Shown here piece by piece: positions 56,364-64,000 of a stretch of 64,000 nt of DNA. Source of the DNA: Capniomyces stellatus (taxonomy: Eukaryota; Kickxellomycota; Harpellomycetes; Harpellales; Legeriomycetaceae); assembly GCA_001661515.1 (NCBI GenBank), contig LUVW01000011.1, forward strand, positions 531,856 to 595,855, given 5' to 3'. Below the pieces are notes generated by a model that did not search any database, was not told the DNA's origin, and worked only from the letters and a program-made list of their open reading frames with translations. A program made the translations under genes and the position numbers. How positions within the stretch are numbered: the stretch's first letter is position 1; every line of letters begins with the position of its first letter.

Positions 56364-59328
56364 TTAGCCTAGTTTGGCCTCTAAATGGTTGCTCAACGAG
56401 TCCAACTTTCTGTAGTTCTCTTCATACCCACAAAAGTATTCCTTAATTAACATGTCATCGCTGTATACCACCAACTCGCATACATTTTTACTTGTTTTAT
56501 TTTTATTTTTGCTTTTCACTTTTTCGTATCCACATTCATCATATTTATTAACTTTTAATTCCTTTAACATTAACATTATCATTATTTTTATTCCTTCTTT
56601 TCCTTCTTTTCCCGTTTGTTCCCTCATCATCCTTTCTCTCTTTCTCCTCCCTTTCCTACTCCACAGCTCGTCACCTAGTTCACACATATACACTACCGTC
56701 TTTTCCTCCTCATTTTCGCATATACTCTCGCTCTCTAGTCTATTCTTTTCGCCATCAATTTTCTTGATCAAACGGTTGTTTTTGCTTATTTGGTGCTTTA
56801 TTTCCAGCTCTTTTAGCGTCTCTTCCAGTATTTCTTTAGCTTCTTTATATTTCTTTTTCACCGGTTTGTTAACTGACATGCTTTTAGGAACCATATTCTT
56901 GTATGTCCACCCAATTGTCCATCTATACGTTTTCCCTTGACTCAATGTTTCTCTAACCACTTTCTTGGCCTAAACCATGTCATACCGTTCCATTTAATAT
57001 CGTATCATATTATATCATATTATCATATTATATCATATTATCATATTATCATTGCATTGTACTGATTTTTTTTTTAAATTTTAACTATCGTCTTTTTTGT
57101 TCTACTGTCCAAAACTCTGCATTTCTATTGTTATTTCCACTCACTTTGTATTTTTGGATCTCCTCCGTCACTGCTTTTAACGTAGACTTTCTTCCCACCA
57201 TAGTTGTGAACCACCTATTAATAACCGCATGTATTAGTTTTGGTTTTTCTGATATCTTATTTTGACAATCACAGGATACAAATAACAAATTAACAATTCA
57301 AAATCCAATCCAATCCAATCCAATCCAATCCAATCCAATCCAATCCAATCCAATTCAATTCAATTCAATTAACACGCTTGACACGCTTAGTCATTGTTTA
57401 TTTACTCTACTCGATCTCTGAATTCCCAGCTTTCTTTGACCATTTTCCTCAAGAATGTCTCTTCTCCTCCTTCTGTTATGCTTTCATTGCTAGTCAATAC
57501 TGCATCCTAAACACCATACCATACCATACCACATCATAGCGTAGCACATTATATTAAACTATACCCAATCAGTGTAATTAATATCCAATGTCCAATATCC
57601 AATACCAAATGTCCAATACAAAATATTTATTCAACTACCGTGCGATTTTGGTTGCTAATCCTTTTTTGGGCTTTCAACTCTTGTTTTTCCTTTTCGCTCG
57701 AATAAAATGGCGGGTTACACATTGTAAACTTTATCCTAGTATTTAAATCGTATTTGTTTATCCAGCCTTTTCTTTTCCTTTTCCACTTTTCAATCGATAA
57801 CCAAATAACATGATACTATCTATACCAGTATATCGCTTGCCTTTTATTTTTGGCGATACTAAACCCAGCGTCATCAAACGGAAAAATCACACTTTTGTCT
57901 TTGTTCAAATACAGCTCTATTTTTTCATCCAATTTGTTTGTCTCTACATTTTGCTTTGCTATCTCCAATGACTCCGAGTCAATATCTACAATATCACCCA
58001 CAACCAAACAATTGTTTTTAATAGTACCGTCGCTTTTTAATTTCCATTTCCATTTCCATTTCCATTTTTGATTCTGTATTTATCTGTTTTTTTACCTGTA
58101 CCAACAAATTTCCATTCTGGACTTAAACACGTCCCCAGCAATGGATAGATACACGACGCTCCTGTTCCACTAAAACCTCAAATTGAATTTTATAGCATGA
58201 TCCATCATAAGTTTCATCACACGCTAACACGCACCAATACACTCATAGCAGCTAAAATTCCATTTTACTTGCACACTACCTATTTATACGAAAAAACTCT
58301 GACTTACATATCAACACCATAAACATCTTTAATGTCAGTTATCTCCTCGCCACACAAATTAGCATCAATTATCGACTTGACCCATTTTATATAATTGTAT
58401 CTACATTTTTGAGATTCGTTTAAATATGATTTCCTTGTTTAAAATCACTACCAACACGTCATAAATTCCAACAAGCTATTTTCTTTTTCTTTTTCTTTTA
58501 TTCTTAATACACAGACAGGCATACAGACATACATACCTATTATTTATCTAAACCAGTAATCGCAAATTAGCCAAATACACCCTAATACAAAACCATGTGT
58601 ATATAAAAACTATCATTTGACTCACTGTCGTCGTTCAACTTTTCGACTATCCAAGTCAAGTACGCTTACCATTGGACATAAATGATTGCTCGATAAATAG
58701 ACATCCAACCCAAACTCTTTCTTCAGCAGCACTCTGGTCAAAACCCTACACCAAGACAAACACACTGCCATTTTAATATGCGTGAAAAAGAAAAAAAAAC
58801 GCTAAATCAGAACGACCTTCCATTCCTAGTTATTTCCGACTTTCAGTTTATCGCCTAATTACCTTATTCCTTCCTGGCTATTGTAGTTGTAAAGCTGCCT
58901 TGAATTCCTTGTAAATACGCTGATAAACATATTCAGAATACTCAAAATATTCAAAACATATACTATATTGTTGTGCGTTCTGCCTCCAACTGTTTTCGGT
59001 GTTATCACCATTACTGTTTTTATCAATATCATTTTTGTTGTACTTTTTGCCATGCTCAAAACACCAATTACTGCATGGCCCCATTTAAATATAGAACAAG
59101 AACGTACTATTTAACCAGTTCTGGATATTCTTTGGATAAGGCAGCAAAATCTACTCTATTGTACATTTCATTCTGCAAACCATCTTCAAGTCCAAAACTT
59201 TTGTCAACTTCTTCCCATTCAACGCTTGAATCTTCGGTCTCCAACGCTAATTTTATTCTTTTTCCAAAAACACTTTCGTTTACACACTCCAACCCCACCC
59301 TTTTCGTGTGTTTGCTGGTATTGATCAT
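56364..59328 (-). CDS. METTL16: METTL16 family RNA N6-adenosine methyltransferase (U6 snRNA)
   Basis: Ten minus-strand exons: 59328..59108, 58919..58863, 58745..58626, 58400..58308, 58169..58096, 57985..57826, 57735..57639, 57506..57406, 57214..57145 and 56969..56364. They total 1599 nt (532 aa), all in phase. MYNRVDFAALSKEYPELVKY is the METTL16 N-terminus; YNYIKWVKSIID precedes the SAM motif DIGTGASCIYPLLG (D163-G167). VGTDIDSESLEIAKQNV is the second SAM strand. MCNPPFY (N249-P-P-F252) is the catalytic loop; ESITEGGEETFLRKMV and WFTTMVGRKSTL follow, then the terminal block SQGKTYRWTIGWTY. Family members methylate A43 of U6 snRNA. The last 170 residues are Lys/Glu-rich and replace the vertebrate-conserved region. 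The exon 3/4 junction is the weakest: an upstream donor GTAAGC at 58669 competes with the GTGAGT used here. Confidence 0.88.
56995..57056 (+). repeat. ATATCATATT repeat in METTL16 intron 9
   Basis: Tandem ATCATATTAT units, intronic. Confidence 0.7.
57299..57370 (+). repeat. (CCAAT)n pentamer array in METTL16 intron 8
   Basis: About ten perfect CCAAT units followed by TCAAT variants, inside the intron between the 57406 and 57214 exon borders. Unlike the coding arrays, the period is not a multiple of three. Confidence 0.85.
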
Positions 59329-59751
59329 TTTATGTAAAATAAAAAAAAGTACAAGTATTGTTGTTATTAACTTTTATGTTTTTCAACTTTAATAAAATTG
59401 ACAGAATTGCGAAAAGAGGTAAAGATATGATTGTACTAAATCTTCAGAAATTTAATAATAGGTGTATGCGTGTTTGTTTCGAGAATTATAATAATTCAGA
59501 TAATTCGATCTAGGTTGATTTATTCAAGATTTAAATAAACAAAGTGGAATAGAGGGAGATTTCAGGAAAAATAAAATAAAATAGAAAATAGAAAGAATAG
59601 AAAGAAAAAGAAAGAATAGAAAAAGAAAGAATAGAAAAAGAAAGAATAGAAAAAGAAAGAATAGAAAAAGAAAGAATAGAAAAAGAAAGAATAGAAATGG
59701 AAAAAAAGAGATAATAACAAATGGATAATAACAAATGGATAATAAAACAAT
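59329..59751. repeat. METTL16/EST1 spacer with a 15-bp tandem array
   Basis: About 59585-59700 is a purine-rich array of 15-bp units (AGAATAGAAAAAGAA), directly past the EST1-family stop codon. The rest is AT-rich METTL16 promoter. Confidence 0.75.
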
Positions 59752-62492
59752 TTAGAGAAGTGATAAAATATCTTTAGGAGAGCTTACAGACAGGGAAAAA
59801 GCAGAGGCATAATGGATAAGGTCAGAATTTTCAGAAACAATAATAGTTTTGAGAGAATTAGTTTGAAAGTTGGGGGAAAAATAGGAAATATTGGAATAAA
59901 ACAAGGCAGCAGAGATGAAAGGGCGGTAGCAGTATGGAATGTCGGTGTGGGAGGCCAGAGGATAATCCAGGTCAGCGGAAGGGTTAGAAGAGAGATAAGA
60001 TGGAGGCGTAAAGAACCGTTGGGCATTGATGTTCCAGTCGCCTATTGTACAAAAACTCGCCTGAGGAACCAGACCAACAGAAATGTTGTTTCCAAGAACT
60101 CCGCCTGGAAGTTCGGAAGCTGGTACTGGGGCTGGGGCTGGGGCTGAATGTATATAGAATTCTATTAGCCTCAAAGCGTTTCTAACCAGCACGTTGTGGC
60201 CAGCAGAATCAGATTTCTTGGCTCTGTCAAGGCTCTGGACAACATCCAAAGCCAGCAAAACACAAGTTTTGTTAGATTCAATCCACAGCCTGACATTGGT
60301 CAAACTGTTTATCCAGCACACGTCATCAGGGATCAGAAGCAACACTTGGTTTTGCTTGCTGCCTATCATCTGTTTGGTTTGTACTAAGCTCTGCATCTGC
60401 GACAACTGGGCCTTCAGTCTAGATTCTGCCATAATAGCCATTGCTTTGGTCATTTTTAGCTTCTTTTTCCCTTTTGATTCCACTGTGATTTTCCCATCAC
60501 CGTCTATTTTCACTTTGAATCCGGCTTTTGCATTTGACATCCTTTCAGCAAACTCAAACAATCGGCATACAATCACTTGAAACTGCATTTCCGCCAATTT
60601 ATTTTTGTCAGCCAAACCAGCATAATTTCCAGCCAATCCTACATCCCCAAAAAGTGACACTTTTTTATCAAACAATGCCACACCTTTATCAACAATGCTA
60701 TTGTTGCTCCTGGATTTTATGCTAGGAAATCGCACCAATGACTGCCTATTTTCAAGACTCAACATGCCATACACACAGTAGTCGTGGGCTATTGCTTGGT
60801 TTGAAACTACTCTGCATTTCTTTATAAAGTCTGCTATTTGATGGCTTTCTATAAACCTGTTAACCACATCCTCAATCAGCTCCAGTAGCTGCTCCATCAT
60901 TGAAAACAAATCAGCCGATTTTGCCTTCGTTCTGCTTTTTGCAGAGCTGCAAATCCCTGCCAAATCGCCAATGTTACTATAAAAAAAGTCAGCATAAACA
61001 CCAACTGCGGCCAGCACCCATTTATATTCCTGGCGAGTTGCCAGGCTATCCGCTTGTCTTTTTGCCCATTGACTCTGCACCGTTTTTAGCAAAAAGCTGC
61101 AATGCTTTAGTCCCATTCCAATAACCTCGGCAAGCACAAACGCTTTTTTTTCTTTCCCGTCTCTTTCGCGCTTCCCACCTTCGGCGTAGCTTCGCTCTTT
61201 TATCTCCCCCACCCTTATGCCTTTACCAATCAGCGTTACTACCAGCACTGATATTCGGTACTCCTCGCTGCCGTTCGTGCCCGGTGCTCTACTTTCTCCA
61301 AGCGCTTGAATCGACAACTCGTTCAAATCGTCAATTGCCCTTTTGTCCTCAACCAGCTGGTCTCCAAGCACCAGAAAACTTATGCTAAACACCAGCGCCA
61401 CCCTGCCTATCCGATCAATCTGCCTTGCATTTCCCGCCTGTCGCAGGTACCTCTTTGCTATCATGCTGAGATTCCGTTCCGAATTTGCTGGAATCTCCCT
61501 ATATCCCAAACTCAGGCTGTACCAATACATTGCCCCTACAACATCTCCTGAATTGTTGCTTATTATCGCCATTTGCCCATGTCCTCTTCCGCTATAACTA
61601 AACGCCGAAATCGCTTTCTTGTACCTTTCTCGTGCCAAACCCCATCTATCTTGGCCCAATTCTCCACTCCCAGTCCCATGTTGCCCCGCTCTATACCTCT
61701 CCAAATCCCCCATATAGATGTAACTTCGCTGTAGAACCAACAACACCTCCTCTAGCTCTTTCTTTGCCTCTTCTCTTCCTCGTTCCTTTGCTGCTATCTG
61801 CGATCCTCCTCTAATAACCAAATTCATACCAAATAGGTCCTTTGTCCCAAGCTGTGAATACCACTGCTCAACAACCTTGCTATAAAACCCAATTCCCATA
61901 TTTATCTGTGTCTCTAAGGTCCTTCTCCACCAGTCAAGTTTATTCCCAAGCTGCCTTATTTTCCTCGCCACCTCTTCTTTTTCTTCCTCTTCCTCTTCCT
62001 CTTCCTCTCCCTCTCCCTCTTCCACACTCTCTTTTTCTTCTCCAGCATTCCCCATTTTATGCAATCCCTCCTTATCTACCTTCTCCCTATTCTTTATAAG
62101 CCTGCTCTTCTGCTGTTCAAACTCCGCAATCTGCCTACGGCTTATCTCTATTCCTTCATATATCCCCAACATCCAATATTTTTCATCTATCCCTTCTTTT
62201 GTTGCCATCCCCGGCCAACACAATAGTATTTCCTCCACAACATTCTGAAGCATAAGCTTTTTCAGCATGTAACCCTTCCAACACGCCTCTTCTTTGCTGT
62301 TGTTGTGGCTCTCCCCCTGCTCTTTATTTTGCTTAACCCATTCTCCCCATTTGCAAACCTCAGCCTCGTACTCTTCAATTTCCCTATAAAGTCATTTACA
62401 AAGCTATTAAATCCCTTGGTCTGCCTAAACCTTTTAAAGTCTACATCACACCCCAATGCTTACTTTAATTTGCTCTTTATTCCATCCTCCAT
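59752..62492 (-). CDS. EST1: EST1/SMG7-family protein (14-3-3-like/TPR domain)
   Basis: Two minus-strand exons, 62492..62464 (MEDGIKSKLK) and 62383..59752, give 886 residues. The AA|GTAAGC donor and TATAG|G acceptor join in phase. EEACWKGYMLKKLMLQNVVEE is the N-terminal 14-3-3-like helix of the family. An acidic poly-Glu insert follows at about 130-150. Near residues 255-330 come RYKKAISAFSYSGRGHGQMA and GAMYWYSLSLGYREIPANSE, the diagnostic EST1/SMG5-7 pattern 'YY.AL......G...NQLA.L......A.Y.Y.RSL....P...A..NL'. No PIN nuclease domain is visible, so it is not SMG6. Est1 brings telomerase to chromosome ends; SMG7 relatives act in nonsense-mediated decay. Which role applies cannot be decided from sequence. 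Confidence 0.82.
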
Positions 62493-63045
62493 ATTCAAAC
62501 TGTCTGACTTTATTCCCAAAACAAAACTCTCACAAACTTAATTAGCCTAATGGTATTGCAAGTCGAGTGTTTTTTTTTTTTTTTTGTTTTTTTTTGCTTT
62601 TTGATTTACCAACCGTCAAGTTTTAACCAACTTGATTTAATTCCAGTTTAAACAAATGCCCAAACTTATCTCTTTTATTTTTATTGGTTTGAAACCATCA
62701 ATTTCCAACCCAACTCACTTTCGCTTTTAGCTTGAAAAAATTTAACCTAGTATAGTAAATTATCGAAATAAATTTCGAAATTCGAGTTTTGATTTTTTTT
62801 TTTTACTTTACTATTTTTAGTTGACTCGTTCAAGCCAATCTAATTCCGATCAAAAGACCACTTAATAAAAATGCATTCGAGAGAACTCTCTTGAGAATAA
62901 AGAAAACTTTTTTCGAAGTAACCAATAAGAATCAAGTAAATTATCTATCTCTTATCGCAATATATAACTTTTAAACACATAATAAAAAGACAAAAACCGT
63001 CCAAATACGTACTAAGTTAACTATAGTAAGTAGTAAAAAGGCAGA
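62493..63045. other. Region between EST1 start and retrotransposon ORF1
   Basis: Contains the EST1-gene promoter and a long T tract at about 62568-62598. From an uncertain point onwards it is the 5' UTR/promoter of the non-LTR element. The motif AATAAATTTCGAAATTCGAG at about 62768-62787 is a short imperfect palindrome. No gene seen. Confidence 0.45.
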
Positions 63046-64000
63046 ATGAGTGCCTATAACCCCAACTGGGCAAAAGGGGGAATGTCAAAAAGCCCAAACA
63101 AGTGCCACCCTGACACTAGTAGGGTGTCTGTTAATCATCTTTTGGATGATACAGAGCCAAAACCTTCACCCATTATTTATAATGATGCTGATGAAAACGC
63201 AGTAGGGATTTCAATAGCTGAATTTGGGGACAAAGACCAAATTTATAGCTATATCAAGAAGGAAGTAAAGGGGTTAAAAACTATGGGATTTAACCCTAGA
63301 TCAAACGTAGTGATGATAGCGTTTGATAATGAAAAGGAGGCACAAGTGTGCTTAGAAACAAGCCTGGAGTTTGAAGGGAAGAAGATACATGCAGTAAAAC
63401 TACTGAACAAAGAAGATGGGATTGTTGTCATTAATATCCCAAATATCTTCAACGTACCAATCAGAAAGGTGGTCAGGGAGATACACGAGGCACTGGGCGA
63501 CATTGCAAAGATTTTGGATGTAGCAGCCATTAAAGACACAGAGAGCGAGACGTACTTGAACAGAAGAGTATCAGCACTAGTAAAGGTAGAGAAGGGCAGA
63601 GAGAAGGATCTACCCAACTTTATTGTTATCAAAAATACAAAAATACCACTTGTATTCGACGGAAGTATGCCATTGTGCACATACTGCAGAAATGAAGGAC
63701 ACAAAATGAGGGAGTGCCCAAAAATCGCAAGGAGATCTGGTGACAAAAGACCCAGAACAACTGTCCCAGCAAACAGTAAAAAGGCTCCAAGAACGGAGGG
63801 TGAGGCCACAAAGGCACAAGAACCAATCCCAGTCAACAGATTTACAACCTTGGCAAATACTGGAGAAGAGGAACAAGTAGCAAACATTAGCCAAGAGCCA
63901 ACAATCAAGGAAAAATCAGTGGAGGAGAATTCAGTTGAGGACAAGCCAGCTGAGGAGCAGATAGTAGACGAGCAGATGATCGAGGATCAAATGATTGGAG
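63046..64000 (+). mobile_element. Non-LTR retrotransposon ORF1 (Gag-like, zinc knuckle), 5' part
   Basis: ATG at 63046, then open for 318 codons to the edge of the window. Residues 70-200 alternate strands and helices in a way that suggests RRM-like folds (SNVVMIAFDNEKEAQVCLET, GIVVINIPNIFNVPIRKVVR). A CCHC zinc knuckle follows: C211-T-Y-C214-x4-H219-x4-C224, with a basic tail. The last 70 residues are Glu/Gln-rich repeats of the (V/A)E(E/D) type. This is the layout of ORF1 nucleic-acid chaperones in Tad- and I-like LINEs. ORF2, with endonuclease and reverse transcriptase, would lie beyond the window. The frame has no stop or frameshift, so the copy may be young. Confidence 0.8.

Noticed and set aside
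57299..57370. CCAAT array as a regulatory element or CRISPR-like repeat
   Set aside because: Perfect pentamer slippage array with no spacers, inside an intron; a simple microsatellite.
57816..58007. Separate 63-codon gene with a SAM-binding-like strand
   Set aside because: It is METTL16 exon 6 read without splicing; joining exons explains it fully.

Overview
The window is nuclear DNA of a fungus. The proteins that show this are the fungus-type mitochondrial ribosomal protein mL59/MRPL25, a low-molecular-weight thioredoxin reductase, COX16, TRA1, the Doa10/SSM4 ubiquitin ligase, MMS2, PRP18 and ISA2. Introns are short and mostly GT-AG, the DNA is AT-rich, and hexanucleotide microsatellites run in frame through several long proteins. 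A secreted trypsin-family protease beside small CBM19-like cysteine-rich secreted proteins suggests an early-diverging, animal- or arthropod-associated lineage (Zoopagomycota, for example Kickxellomycotina). That placement is inference; no rRNA gene is present to test it.

Layout, left to right. 0.5-5.3 kb: mL59 (+) and a large WDR44-type WD40 protein (-). 5.3-8.2 kb: no recognisable gene. 8.2-19.5 kb: an intron-rich housekeeping block with an unassigned coiled-coil protein (+), COX16 (-), an O-methyltransferase (+), PRP18 (+, ten exons), ISA2 (-) and TRR1 (-). 20.4-26.9 kb: a small one-pass membrane protein, then two paralogous small secreted cysteine-rich proteins and a secreted S1 protease. 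All three secreted-protein genes are on the + strand with a TATAAATAC element 80-125 bp upstream. Decayed 3' ends of a non-LTR reverse transcriptase lie between and after them. 27.3-42.5 kb: a small mitochondrial membrane protein (-) and TRA1 (+, 4454 aa, inflated by low-complexity inserts). 43.3-46.3 kb: a membrane RING-H2 protein present as a 1.43-kb direct duplication joined at a single N. 46.7-47.2 kb: an assembly gap. 48.3-49.0 kb: a broken transposase-like reading frame. 50.4-62.5 kb: SSM4 (+), MMS2 (+), METTL16 (-, ten exons) and an EST1/SMG7-family protein (-). 63.0 kb to the edge: the 5' end of a non-LTR retrotransposon ORF1.

Functional links are loose, as usual for a eukaryotic chromosome. 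SSM4 and MMS2 are both ubiquitin-pathway genes and are adjacent. PRP18 (second splicing step) and METTL16 (predicted U6 snRNA methyltransferase) both act on splicing but are 40 kb apart. ISA2, COX16, mL59 and the small membrane protein at 27.3 kb serve mitochondria. The most unusual parts are the secreted-protein cluster bordered by retroelement relics, the RING-H2 duplication with divergence confined to about 205 bp, and a coding-strand purine-to-pyrimidine switch shared by the four longest genes on both strands. Exon boundaries were derived by eye from splice consensus, reading frame and family similarity.
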